From Streptomyces sp. MST-110588 (GTDB lineage Bacteria > Actinomycetota > Actinomycetes > Streptomycetales > Streptomycetaceae), in the NCBI RefSeq assembly GCF_022695595.1, contig NZ_CP074380.1, positions 3,794,001-3,858,000 of the forward strand: 64,000 bases of DNA, given 5' to 3'. A model generated the notes under the pieces. The model made no database searches and was not told where the DNA came from. It was given only the letters and a program-made list of their open reading frames with translations. Position 1 is the first letter of the stretch; every line of letters starts with the position of its first letter. This document shows positions 36,229 to 44,357 of this stretch, piece by piece. The translations under genes were made by a program, and so were the position numbers.

Positions 36229-37509
36229 TCAGTTCCGTACGGCTTCCCCGGCCCGCTCCCCGCTCGCATCACGTGCACCGGCGCTCGCACCAGCACCGGC
36301 AGCGGCATCAACCCCCGAACCGGCGGCCACGATCCGGCCCTGGCCGTGGTCCTGGCCCCGGCCGGCCGACCGCCGCTCCAGCACGCTCGACAGGAACGCG
36401 ACACCCAGCGCCGTCACCGTCATCGCCACCCCGACCCAGTTCGGTGCCGTGTACCCGAGTCCGGCCGAGATGACGATCCCGCCGAGCCAGGCCGCCAGCG
36501 CGTTGCCGAAGTTGAAGGCAGCGATATTGCCCGCGGAGGCCAGGGTGGGCGCCGCGGCGGCCTGGTCCATCACCCGCTTCTGGAGCGGCGGTACGGTCGC
36601 GAAGCCGAAGACGCCGATCAGCACGATGGTGACGGTCGCGGCGACCTTGTCGTGCGCGGTGAAGCTGAACGCGGCCAGGGTGATCGCGAGGCCGCCCAGG
36701 GACACGTACAGCATCGGTAGCAGCGCGCGGTCGGTGAAGCGGCCGGATATGAGGTTCCCGCCGACCATCCCGATGCCGAAGACGGCCGTCAGCCAGATGA
36801 CGGAGGGCGGCGCGAAGCCGGTGACCTCTGTCATCATCGAGGCGAGGTACGTGACGGCCGCGAAGACACCGCCGAAGCCGAGGGTGGTCATCAGCAGTGC
36901 CAGCCCGACCTGGGGATTACGGAAGACGGCCAGCTCATGGCCGAGCCGGGCCGCGGCCTTCTCTGGCCGGGCCGGTATGAGTCCGGCGACTCCGGCCAGG
37001 CCGATCACGCCGAGTGCGGCGATGACGAAGAAGGTGGCGCGCCAGCTCACCTGCTGGGCGAGCAGGGTGCCGGCAGGGACGCCGACGACGTTGGCGACGG
37101 TCAGGCCGGAGAACATCAACGAGAGGGCGACGGCACGTTTCTGCGGCGCCACCAGGTCGGCCGCGACGATCGAGCCGATGCCGAAGAACGCGCCGTGCGT
37201 GAATGAGGAAACGATCCGGCCGACCAGCATCACCTCGAAGGTGGGCGCCGCCCCGGTGATCACGTTGCCGACCACGAACAGCCCCATCAGCAGCGTCAGC
37301 ATCTGCTTGCGGGTCATACGCGTACCCAGGACCGTCATCAAGGGCGCGCCGAGTACGACCCCCAGGGCGTAGAGGGTGGTCGCGTAGCCGGCCAGGGGGA
37401 CCGGGACGCCGAACCCCGCGGCCACGTCGGGCAGTAGGCCCATGACCGCGAACTCGGTCATTCCGATCCCGAAGGCACCGATGGCGAGCGCCAGGAGTGC
37501 GAGAGGCAT
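36229..37509 (-). CDS. Major facilitator superfamily efflux transporter
   Basis: 426 residues from the ATG at 37509. There are twelve membrane segments, starting PLALLALAIGAFGIGMTEFAVMGLLP. The motif A loop GTRMTRKQ between helices 2 and 3 and the helix 4-5 block SFTHGAFFGIGSIVAADLV identify the drug-proton antiporter DHA1 group (AraJ/YdhP-like). The last 45 residues form an Ala/Gly/Arg-rich cytoplasmic tail. The gene is divergent from a MarR regulator across a 202-bp region with paired operator-like sites, a standard arrangement for an inducible exporter. The substrate is unknown. Confidence 0.92.
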   Translation of the reverse strand: MPLALLALAIGAFGIGMTEFAVMGLLPDVAAGFGVPVPLAGYATTLYALGVVLGAPLMTVLGTRMTRKQMLTLLMGLFVVGNVITGAAPTFEVMLVGRIVSSFTHGAFFGIGSIVAADLVAPQKRAVALSLMFSGLTVANVVGVPAGTLLAQQVSWRATFFVIAALGVIGLAGVAGLIPARPEKAAARLGHELAVFRNPQVGLALLMTTLGFGGVFAAVTYLASMMTEVTGFAPPSVIWLTAVFGIGMVGGNLISGRFTDRALLPMLYVSLGGLAITLAAFSFTAHDKVAATVTIVLIGVFGFATVPPLQKRVMDQAAAAPTLASAGNIAAFNFGNALAAWLGGIVISAGLGYTAPNWVGVAMTVTALGVAFLSSVLERRSAGRGQDHGQGRIVAAGSGVDAAAGAGASAGARDASGERAGEAVRN

Positions 37510-37556
37510 GAGCGTCCCTTCGAAGGTTGCGCAGGGCTTTAACAGGCGTCGACAAT

Positions 37557-37585
37557 AATTGCATGCGCTGCTTACTTGCAAGCGC
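37557..37585. promoter_or_regulatory. Paired MarR-type operator candidates
   Basis: AATTGCATGCGC at 37557-37568 and ACTTGCAAGCGC at 37574-37585 match at 10 of 12 positions as direct repeats 17 bp apart. Each contains a small palindrome (GCATGC, CTTGCAAG). They lie 48-76 bp upstream of the MFS start and 127-155 bp upstream of the MarR start. Confidence 0.55.
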
Positions 37586-37711
37586 GGGCTATTTCGCTGG
37601 TGTCCTATCCTGGTGCGTACGGCCCGTGGCGGTGGCCCAGGGGCGCAGCGCACCGCGGCCCGCGGCTTGTGGTCCGTGTCCCAGTGGCCGGTGGCCCGTA
37701 AGGAGAGCTCC

Positions 37712-38314
37712 ATGACGCAGCAACCGCAGGCCCGGCCCCAGCAGCAGGCCCGGCCCGGACAACAGGCCCGGTCCCAGCAGCAGGCCCAGCCGCAGCAGCC
37801 CCACGCACAGCCGGCGTCGCAGCCGCACCCCGCGCACTCCACTTCGGGATGCGGCGACGCGGCCGAGTCGTCCCCCGCCACCCGTCTCGCCGCCGGCTGG
37901 TGCGCCCTGGCGGCCCTGCACGGGCGGCTGGAGGCGCACATAGAGCGCGCCCTTCAGGCAGGCCACGGCCTCAGCGTCCGCGAGTTCTCCGTCCTGAACG
38001 TGCTCAGCGCACAGCACGACGGACCGGGCGGCCATCTGCGCATGCACCAGGTCGCCGACTCCGTCGTCCTCAGCCAGAGTGCGACCACCCGCCTGGTGAC
38101 CCGCCTCGAAGCGCGAGGGCTGCTCTCCCGCTACCTGTGCCCCGATGACCGGCGCGGCATCTACACCGACGTCACCGAGAAGGGCTGCGCGCTGCTCGCC
38201 GAGGCCAGGCCGACCCACGACACGGCCCTGCGTGAGGCCCTGGAGGAAGCGGCCAAGCGGCCTGAACTCGCACCGCTGGTAACGGCGGTGGAGACCCTCG
38301 CACCCGCCACCTGA
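37712..38314 (+). CDS. MarR-family regulator with Gln/Pro-rich N-terminus
   Basis: 200 residues from the ATG at 37712, with ribosome site AAGGAG. Residues 1-45 are Gln/Pro/Ala-rich with recurring Q-Q-A-R-P units and are probably disordered. The winged helix lies at about 75-150: LSVREFSVLNVLSAQ, RMHQVADSVVLSQSATTRLVTRLEARGLL and the wing DDRRGIYTDVTEKG. It very likely represses itself and the divergent MFS exporter, released by the exporter's substrate (inference from arrangement). Confidence 0.92.
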   Translation: MTQQPQARPQQQARPGQQARSQQQAQPQQPHAQPASQPHPAHSTSGCGDAAESSPATRLAAGWCALAALHGRLEAHIERALQAGHGLSVREFSVLNVLSAQHDGPGGHLRMHQVADSVVLSQSATTRLVTRLEARGLLSRYLCPDDRRGIYTDVTEKGCALLAEARPTHDTALREALEEAAKRPELAPLVTAVETLAPAT

Positions 38315-38346
38315 CGCCCCGTGGATCACCCCATAAAGTCGCGCCC

Positions 38347-38802
38347 ATGAGCGATTACGAGATCCGCCCCGCGACCGAGGACGACCTTCCCGCCATCGTG
38401 GCGATGCTGGCCGATGATCACCTCGGAGCCACCCGCGAGTCCCCGGACGACCTGACGCCGTACCGTACGGCTTACGAGCGGCTCGCACAGGACCCCAACC
38501 AGCATCTGATCGTGGCGGTGCGCGAGGGCCGACCGGTCGGCACCCTTCAGCTCACGGTCGTCCCCGGCCTGTCCAGGCGCGGCGCGACCCGCTCGATCAT
38601 CGAGGGCGTACGTGTCCACTCCGACGAGCGGGGCAACGGCCTGGGGACCCGGCTGATCGACTGGGCGGTGGAGGAGTCCCGCGCACTGGGCTGCCAACTG
38701 GTGCAACTGACCTCGGACGCGACCCGTGTAGATGCCCACCGTTTCTATGAGCGTCTCGGCTTCGAGGCTTCTCACCTGGGCTTCAAGCGCCCGCTCTCCT
38801 GA
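38347..38802 (+). CDS. GNAT-family N-acetyltransferase
   Basis: 151 residues. The acetyl-CoA motif A is complete (IEGVRVHSDERGNGLGTRLIDWAV), with the pyrophosphate loop RGNGLG. The C-terminal block FYERLGFEASHLGFK closes the fold. Acetylates an unknown amine, possibly a small molecule. It follows the MarR gene by 32 bp, so it may belong to the same transcript. Its last 31 bp overlap the 3' end of the convergent TetR gene. Confidence 0.92.
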   Translation: MSDYEIRPATEDDLPAIVAMLADDHLGATRESPDDLTPYRTAYERLAQDPNQHLIVAVREGRPVGTLQLTVVPGLSRRGATRSIIEGVRVHSDERGNGLGTRLIDWAVEESRALGCQLVQLTSDATRVDAHRFYERLGFEASHLGFKRPLS

Positions 38803-39614
38803 GCGACGCCGTCAGCCTCCTGACCGGAGCGCCGACCGGTACGGGCCCGGCCCCTGGTCCTGGCACGGTGCGCTTTCTGCCGACAGGCGCCACCGCAGTA
38901 CCGCGCGGGCCGGCCCGTACGCGCCGGTGGCACCGGCCCGCCGCATTCCTCACACACCCTTTCGTTACGAATCTCCGCCTCGACCACCAGTTTCGTTACG
39001 GCGCGCTCGGGGCGGAGCCCGTCACACATGAGCGCCGTCATCCGCCCGGGCACACCCACCGAAGCCCGTGGCCCCGACCTGCGCTGTTCCATCGCCATAC
39101 AGCCGACCAGCAGGGCCATCACATCCGGCAGACTCACGTCCGGCCTTACGCCGCCCGCCTCCTGAGCCCGCGTCAGAAGCGTGCCCAGGGCGTCAGCGAA
39201 GTCCCGCTCCATGCCCGGTGAGAGCCGGTAACCACCCGCTCCGGCCTCCGTGCCGTCCCCGGCCCCCGCCCCGGATCCTTCCAACGCGTCACACAGCGCC
39301 TTGTTCCGTGACGCCAGCCGCACCACCGACGCGAGGAAACGAAAGAAGACCTCTACGGGATCGTCCGCGTCCGCCAAGTCCCTTGCGGTATCGGCAAAAA
39401 GCCTTATCCGGTCTGCGATGGCCGCCCTGAACAGGGCTTCTTTGGAAGGGAAATGGCGATAGACCGTGCCCGCGCCCACCCCCGCGCGGCGCGCGATCTC
39501 ATCGAGCGGCACGCCCAACCCCTGCTCCTCGAAGGCGGATCGAGCAGCTTCCAGCACCAGCGCCCTGTTACGCCGGGCGTCCGCGCGTGAGGGCGTCGCC
39601 CTGGCGTCCGCCAT
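38772..39614 (-). CDS. TetR-family regulator with a C-terminal Cys motif
   Basis: 280 residues from the ATG at 39614, with ribosome site AGGAGG. The helix-turn-helix (VPLDEIARRAGVGAGTVYRHFPSKEALFRAAIADR) covers about 30-65. The ligand domain ends at about 215. A C-terminal extension has the pattern CEECGGPVPP-N7-ARYCGGACRQKAHR, a four-cysteine motif like those appended to many actinobacterial regulators, which may bind zinc. It is divergent from the decayed NmrA-like gene, its likely former target. The 3' end overlaps the GNAT gene by 31 bp. Confidence 0.9.
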   Translation of the reverse strand: MADARATPSRADARRNRALVLEAARSAFEEQGLGVPLDEIARRAGVGAGTVYRHFPSKEALFRAAIADRIRLFADTARDLADADDPVEVFFRFLASVVRLASRNKALCDALEGSGAGAGDGTEAGAGGYRLSPGMERDFADALGTLLTRAQEAGGVRPDVSLPDVMALLVGCMAMEQRRSGPRASVGVPGRMTALMCDGLRPERAVTKLVVEAEIRNERVCEECGGPVPPARTGRPARYCGGACRQKAHRARTRGRARTGRRSGQEADGVAQESGRLKPR

Positions 39615-39687
39615 CCGCGTACCTCCTGAACTCCGCCTGGGCCCGTCCGGGATCCGTTGACAACCGGGGCCGCGCTCCGCATTTTCA

Positions 39688-39702
39688 AACGGGGCGCTCG
39701 TT
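39688..39702. promoter_or_regulatory. Possible TetR operator
   Basis: AACGGGGCGCTCGTT is an imperfect 15-bp dyad (AACG at one end, CGTT at the other). It lies between the TetR start and the divergent pseudogene. The AT-rich flank (TTTTCAAA) also fits a promoter. Confidence 0.4.
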
Positions 39703-39726
39703 CCGATTCTACGGAAAGGTTTGCGC

Positions 39727-40207
39727 ATGATCGCCAACCGTCGGGGTGTCGCGGTGACCAGCGCAATGGGACAGCAAGGGTGAGCGGTTGCGCGCCGCCT
39801 GCCGGCGGGCGGATGGACGGTACGTGCACTCACACGCGACCCGGCCGACGCCCCAAGCCGCGCCCCGGCCGCCGTCGGCGCGGAGGTACGAACCGTCGAC
39901 ATGGCCTACCTGGCGTCACTGGAGGACGCCCTCAAAGGCGCCCATGGCGTCTTCAGCATCCAGCCTGCCTTCGGTTCACCTGGCCTGCCACCGGACTTCG
40001 ACCGGTGCGAGGAGACCCGGTACGGCCGCGATGCCGCAGACGCGCGCGATGAGTCACGACTCGGCGGACGGCCTCCAGTGGCTGAGCGACCGCCGTGCCT
40101 TCAAGGGCGACATCGACGCGCTACGCGCCATCCACCCCGCCCTGATGAGTTTCGGCACCGGGCTGCATCGGCACGGGGCACAGCAGCTCAAGCAACTGCT
40201 GAACTGA
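39727..40207 (+). pseudogene. Decayed NmrA-type NAD(P)-binding oxidoreductase
   Basis: From the ATG at 39727 the frame reads VAVTSAMGQQG, then a TGA at 39781-39783 where the family has Gly, then continues in the same frame with AVARRLPAGGWTVRALTRDPA and VDMAYLASLEDALKGAHGVFSIQPAF. Those are the NmrA/quinone-reductase-like Rossmann motifs. After about 40020 the middle of the gene is missing. The C-terminal family block (LQWLSDRRAFKGDIDALRAIHP) reappears in another frame and stops at 40207. Nonsense, deletion and frameshift together make it non-functional. Intact relatives have about 280-300 residues. It faces away from the TetR regulator. Confidence 0.85.
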
Positions 40208-40261
40208 CGTCACCACCAACGGAGTTGCGCGACGAGTGATCCAATCTTCGCCTGGATCGTT

Positions 40262-40275
40262 GTTTCACGTGAAAC
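40262..40275. other. parS site
   Basis: Exact GTTTCACGTGAAAC in the gap between the NmrA remnant and the convergent aminotransferase gene, 70 bp from a second copy. Confidence 0.9.
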
Positions 40276-40319
40276 GGCCGGACGGCCGCCGCGCGCCGCG
40301 CCGCGCCGATGATCAGACA

Positions 40320-40357
40320 GCAATGGGGGGTGTTTCACGTGAAACACCCCCCATTGC
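40320..40357. other. parS site at the centre of a perfect 38-bp palindrome
   Basis: GTTTCACGTGAAAC lies at 40332-40345. The flanks GCAATGGGGGGT and ACCCCCCATTGC extend the symmetry without mismatch over 40320-40357. In RNA it would form a long hairpin, and it lies where a bidirectional terminator would be expected, 60 bp from the end of the minus-strand aminotransferase gene. It may therefore serve as both centromere site and terminator (inference). Confidence 0.88.
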
Positions 40358-40416
40358 ACAGCGACATCACGCCCGCGCAAGACCACAACGCGCGGACATC
40401 ACGTCCGTACGACGCC

Positions 40417-41571
40417 TCAGCGGGCAATCGCCTCATCCCACGCCGCGCCCGCCACCGCGGCAGCCGCTTCGGCGTTCACCGTCACACCGAGGGCTTGCAG
40501 CCCGGCCGCCAGTGCCGACAGGGAATCCAGGACGACATCGCGGTCCGCGGCCTGTCCGTAGTGATTCACCCGGATCATCTCCTTGGCGAGGTCTCCCGCG
40601 GCGGCCTGCACCGGCACCGTCGCCGACGGGCCCGCAGCACCCAGTGCGGCAGCCACGACCTCCCGGGCATCCACATCCGCCGGGGCCCGGAGCGTGGTGG
40701 CCACCGGCGCCGCGTCCTGGTCACGAACTACGTACGGGGTGAGACCACCCAGCGCCCGTACGCCGGTCCGCACAGCCGCCGCAGCCGCACGGTGACGCTT
40801 GACGGCCACCTCCAGGCCCTCGGCCTCCACGCGGTCCACGGCCTGCTCCAGCGCCAGCATCTCCAGTTGCGCCGGAGCGTGCGGCAGAGCGGTACGTCCC
40901 CCGTCGACCCAGCGCTCCTTCCAGTCCAGCAGGGAGAGGTAGGAGCGCCGCGGCGCCTGCTCGTTCGCGGCGATCCGCTCCCACGCCCGGGCGCTGACGG
41001 ACACGACCGAGACGCCGGCCGGTCCGGCGAGCGCCTTCTGCCCGCCGATCACGCACAGATCCACTCCCCACTCATCGGTCAGCAGCGGCTCCGCCCCCAC
41101 CGACGCGACCGCGTCCAGCATCAGCAGCGCGCCGTGTTCCCGCACCACCTCACCGATCCCGGCGACCGGGTTGGTGTTCCCCGTCGCGGCCTCCGCGTGC
41201 ACCAGGCTCACGAAGTCGATCGCCGGGTGCTCGCGCAGCGCGTCGGCGACCTGCTGAGGGCTCACCGCGCCTGTGAAGGGCGCGGAAATCGTGACGACCT
41301 CGGCACCGCAGGAGCGCAGCCAGCCGCCGAAGGTCTCTCCGTAGGGGCCGGTGACGATGTTCAGCGCGGTGCTGCCGGGCCGTACGGCCGAGCGGATGCA
41401 CGCCTCCAAGGGCAGCAGCGCCTCGCCCTGCATGGCCACCACATCCGCACGGGTCCGCATCAGCGCGGCAACCTTGTCCTCGATACGTGCGAAGCGGGAC
41501 GCGCTGAGCGGCGGCAGGTCGAGAAGGACCGGAGCGTCGAAGTTCGCGGTGGCATCAGTCACGGCAGTCAC
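40417..41571 (-). CDS. Class V aminotransferase (alanine-glyoxylate type)
   Basis: 384 residues from a GTG at 41571, preceded by GGAAGG; another GTG at 41562 is possible. PLP fold type I, class V features are visible: MQGEALLPLEACIRS, NIVTGPYGETFGGW, HAEAATGNTNPVAGIGEV, MLDAVASVGAEPL, and the Schiff-base lysine in VIGGQKALAGPAGVS. The arrangement fits serine-pyruvate or alanine-glyoxylate aminotransferases. C-terminal block RVNHYGQAADRDVVLDSL is also typical. It is a single gene; the downstream palindrome with parS may act as its terminator. Confidence 0.92.
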   Translation of the reverse strand: MTAVTDATANFDAPVLLDLPPLSASRFARIEDKVAALMRTRADVVAMQGEALLPLEACIRSAVRPGSTALNIVTGPYGETFGGWLRSCGAEVVTISAPFTGAVSPQQVADALREHPAIDFVSLVHAEAATGNTNPVAGIGEVVREHGALLMLDAVASVGAEPLLTDEWGVDLCVIGGQKALAGPAGVSVVSVSARAWERIAANEQAPRRSYLSLLDWKERWVDGGRTALPHAPAQLEMLALEQAVDRVEAEGLEVAVKRHRAAAAAVRTGVRALGGLTPYVVRDQDAAPVATTLRAPADVDAREVVAAALGAAGPSATVPVQAAAGDLAKEMIRVNHYGQAADRDVVLDSLSALAAGLQALGVTVNAEAAAAVAGAAWDEAIAR

Positions 41572-41707
41572 AGTGGCCTTCCAGCGGTAGTGAACCGCAC
41601 TGCGGCGGCTCCTGGTGTCTGCGCACGACTGTACGTCCGCCTCCGGGACCCCCGCCGTACGGGGCGCACCGCCCCCGGTGGCCCACCGGTCACCCCCGCG
41701 GCCCGAC

Positions 41708-43231
41708 TCACACGCGCCAGCCCTCCGGGTCGACCCCGCCCGGCACCGGCGCCGAAGGCTCGTACGGGCCCCGCGTGAAGACAAAGGTCCCCACGTCCAG
41801 GTGGCCGGCCGAGCCGTCCTCCGCCCGTACCACCCGCAGCGTCTCTCCCCTGAAATACCCGTCCAGCCCGGTCCAGGTGCCATCGGGCTCCGCCCTGAAG
41901 CGCGACGCCCGCCCGGTGGCCCCCGCCGTCGGCCCGATCTCCAGCATCCGGTCGGCCCGCAGCCGCAGTACGTACGGAGCGGCGCCCCAGTACCAGGGGC
42001 CGGTCAGCGCCAGCAGTTCCTGGTCCAAAGGGCCGTCCATCGGACGCCACGGCCCGGGGATCCGCGGCTCGTGTTCGATGAGCGTACTCAGCAGGTCCAG
42101 TGTGACCGCGCCCACCGCCGGGCCGGATGTGCAGTTGGCCAGGGTGACCCCGGCGAGATCCTCCTCGGCGTCGCACCACAGCGACGCCAGGAAGCCCGGC
42201 ATCGAGCCGCCGTGCCCGAACAGCCGCCGCCCTTCCTTCCGTACGAGCTGGATGCCCAGGCCGAACCCGGCGTCCCAGTCCGCCCCCTCGGGCGGCACCG
42301 CCGGAGTGCGCATCTCGTCAAGGCTCCGGGCGCTGAGCACCCGGTCGTCGCCCCGCATCAAGAACGCCGCCCACCGGCACATGTCCGCCGCCGTGGACCA
42401 CAACTGCCCGGCCGGCCCCATCAGGCCGGTGTCCTCGGCCGGCTCGGGCAGCAGCGCGTCCGCCCAGGGGTGCACCGCCCAGCCCGCGGCACACGGCTCC
42501 TGCGGCAGCAGAGTCGTACGGTCCAGGCCCAGCGGATCCAGTACCTCGCGCCGCAGCGTCTCCCCCCACGGCGTCCCGCCCCGCAGCCGCTCTACCAGCA
42601 TGCCCAGCACCGCGTAACCGGTGTTGGAGTAGTGGAACCCGCGCCCGGCGGGCAGCGGGTGCGCATGCTCACCGTAGAGATCCGCCGGTTCCGGACGGAG
42701 CTCGCCCGGAGTTCGCTCCCACCACGGCCCGCGTGGCTCCGCCGCCAGCCCCGAGGAGTGCGAGAGCAGTTGTGCGACGGTGGCGTCCGGCACCGGCACC
42801 ACCCCATGGCCGGTGTGTGCGGCCCGGGCCGCACCGTCCACGCGGTTCAGAGACGTGCCGTCCAGGTACGTGCCGATCGGATCGTCGAGGCGGAGCAGCC
42901 CTTCGTCCCGCAGCCGCATCACCATCACCGCCACGAACGTCTTGGTGAGCGACCCGATCCGGTACTGCACATCGGCGTCCGGTGTCCGGCCCCCCACCGT
43001 GCCCCTGGCCCCCGACCACACCATCCGCCCGCCCCGCGCGACCGCGCCCACCATCGACGGGGCCCGCCCCCGCGTCTGCCCCACGGCCAGCCGGTGCAAC
43101 AACGCACGACGAGTCCCCGGCAACAGCTCCGCGGACGCGGTGTCACCGGCGGGGTGAGCCGGGTCGGCGGGGCCGGACGGACCGACGGGACCGGCACTCC
43201 TCACGGACCCGGCGGACGGCACGCTGGACAT
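41708..43231 (-). CDS. Beta-lactamase-type serine hydrolase (class C/DD-peptidase family)
   Basis: 507 residues from the ATG at 43231, with ribosome site GGAGGA. The catalytic Ser94-Leu-Thr-Lys97 lies in RIGSLTKTF, the YxN motif is in FHYSNTGYAVLG, and the third motif HGG is in RLFGHGGSMPG. A C-terminal lipocalin-like domain (about 390-507) follows, as in many esterase and D-aminopeptidase relatives. No signal peptide is evident, so it may be cytoplasmic. The substrate could be an ester, a peptide or a beta-lactam. The N-terminal 30 residues are Ser/Pro/Gly-rich. Confidence 0.92.
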   Translation of the reverse strand: MSSVPSAGSVRSAGPVGPSGPADPAHPAGDTASAELLPGTRRALLHRLAVGQTRGRAPSMVGAVARGGRMVWSGARGTVGGRTPDADVQYRIGSLTKTFVAVMVMRLRDEGLLRLDDPIGTYLDGTSLNRVDGAARAAHTGHGVVPVPDATVAQLLSHSSGLAAEPRGPWWERTPGELRPEPADLYGEHAHPLPAGRGFHYSNTGYAVLGMLVERLRGGTPWGETLRREVLDPLGLDRTTLLPQEPCAAGWAVHPWADALLPEPAEDTGLMGPAGQLWSTAADMCRWAAFLMRGDDRVLSARSLDEMRTPAVPPEGADWDAGFGLGIQLVRKEGRRLFGHGGSMPGFLASLWCDAEEDLAGVTLANCTSGPAVGAVTLDLLSTLIEHEPRIPGPWRPMDGPLDQELLALTGPWYWGAAPYVLRLRADRMLEIGPTAGATGRASRFRAEPDGTWTGLDGYFRGETLRVVRAEDGSAGHLDVGTFVFTRGPYEPSAPVPGGVDPEGWRV

Positions 43232-43365
43232 GGCACTCCTCCAAGCAGGAGACACGACGACGGGACCGGCCCCATTCCATCACCACCTCCCCACGCCACC
43301 CGCTCCCGGGCCATCTGCCCGCCACCGCGGAACAGTTCACGGCGGCTCCGCCACCCGGATGCTGG

Positions 43366-43385
43366 CCTTGACGCCGGGGTCAAGG
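43366..43385. promoter_or_regulatory. Dyad upstream of the MerR-thioredoxin operon
   Basis: CCTTGAC-N6-GTCAAGG is a perfect 7-bp-arm inverted repeat ending 41 bp before the MerR start. It is followed at 43388-43393 by TACGGT, a possible -10 element. The likely ligand is the MerR protein encoded next to it. Confidence 0.65.
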
Positions 43386-43425
43386 TCTACGGTCGACACC
43401 GTCGTCGGCACGAGGGAGCACGGAC

Positions 43426-43881
43426 ATGCTGATCGGAGAACTCGCGGAGCGGGCGGGCACCACGACCCGGGCCCTGCGCTACTACGAGGCCCGGGGCCTC
43501 CTGCGGGCCCGCAGGTCGTCCAACGGCTACCGCACGTACGGCGAGGACGATCTGCGGCTGCTCCAGCAGATACGGACGCTCCAGGACTTCGGCTTCGACC
43601 TGGAGGAGACCCGTCCCTTCGTGGAGTGCCTGCGCGCCGGACACGCGGCCGGCGACGCCTGCCCCGACTCCCTTCAGGTCTACCGCGCCAAGCTCGCCGA
43701 ACTGGACGCCTGCATCGCCGAGTTGCAGGCCGTACGCGAACAGGTCGGCAGCCAGTTGCTCCGCGCGGAACAGGCCCGCGCCGAGCTGGAGACCGCCGCC
43801 CGACAGCCCGGGGGCCCGACGCCGCTGTGCGAACTGGCCCCTCACGACACCACCCCGCCAGAACCGAGGAGCACCCCATGA
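43426..43881 (+). CDS. MerR-family regulator with cysteines, coupled to thioredoxin
   Basis: 151 residues; ribosome site GAGGGAG. The MerR winged helix is clear (IGELAERAGTTTRALRYYEARGLL, SNGYRTYGEDDLRLLQQI), followed by the dimerisation helix. Cysteines at 68, 79 and 96 in the effector region (VECLRAGHAAGDACPDS) could sense thiol oxidation or metals. The stop overlaps the thioredoxin start (ATGA), so the two are translated together. A redox-responsive role is inferred from this pairing. Confidence 0.9.
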   Translation: MLIGELAERAGTTTRALRYYEARGLLRARRSSNGYRTYGEDDLRLLQQIRTLQDFGFDLEETRPFVECLRAGHAAGDACPDSLQVYRAKLAELDACIAELQAVREQVGSQLLRAEQARAELETAARQPGGPTPLCELAPHDTTPPEPRSTP

Positions 43882-44288
43882 CCCACCCGTCGGCTACCGC
43901 ATCGCCATCGGCACGACTCGCCTCCGCCCCCACCGGCACCCCCGCACCTACGTCCACAACCACATCCGCGTCCGTGGCCACCGTCACGGACGCCACCTTC
44001 GCCGAGGAGGTACTGGCGGCCCGGCTCCCCGTACTCGTCGACTTCACCGCCTCCTGGTGCCCTCCCTGCCGGATGATCGCCCCCGTACTGGCCCAGATAG
44101 CCGGTGAGGAAGCCGACCGCCTCAAGATCGTCCAACTGGATGTGGACGAGAACCCGATGACCGCCGCCACCTACGGGGTCCTGTCGATGCCCACCCTCAT
44201 GGTCTTCCACGGTGGCGAACCCGTGAAGTCGCTCGTCGGCGCCCGGCCCAAGCGGCGTCTGCTGCAAGAACTCGCCGACGTCATCTGA
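43878..44288 (+). CDS. Thioredoxin with CPPC active site
   Basis: 136 residues from the ATG at 43878 overlapping the MerR stop. Residues 1-33 are a Ser/Thr/Pro/Ala-rich extension. The thioredoxin fold follows: PVLVDFTASWCPPCRMIAPVLAQIA with Cys61 and Cys64, VDENPMTAATYGVLSMPTLMVFHGG with the cis-proline loop SMPT, and the end LLQELADVI. Classic thioredoxins have CGPC; CPPC raises or alters the redox potential in related proteins. No signal peptide is present, so it should act in the cytoplasm. It is probably induced through the adjacent MerR protein. Confidence 0.93.
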   Translation: MTHPSATASPSARLASAPTGTPAPTSTTTSASVATVTDATFAEEVLAARLPVLVDFTASWCPPCRMIAPVLAQIAGEEADRLKIVQLDVDENPMTAATYGVLSMPTLMVFHGGEPVKSLVGARPKRRLLQELADVI

Positions 44289-44357
44289 GACCGGGCGAGG
44301 GCGTCGGGTGAGGAGGTGGGGATGGGCGACGCCGCCGCCCGAGGGCAGGCGAGAACG

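Noticed and set aside
40236..40742. A frame starting near the parS sites and containing LFHVKRP
   Set aside because: It only reads through parS and antisense to the aminotransferase gene, with no ribosome site and no family resemblance.
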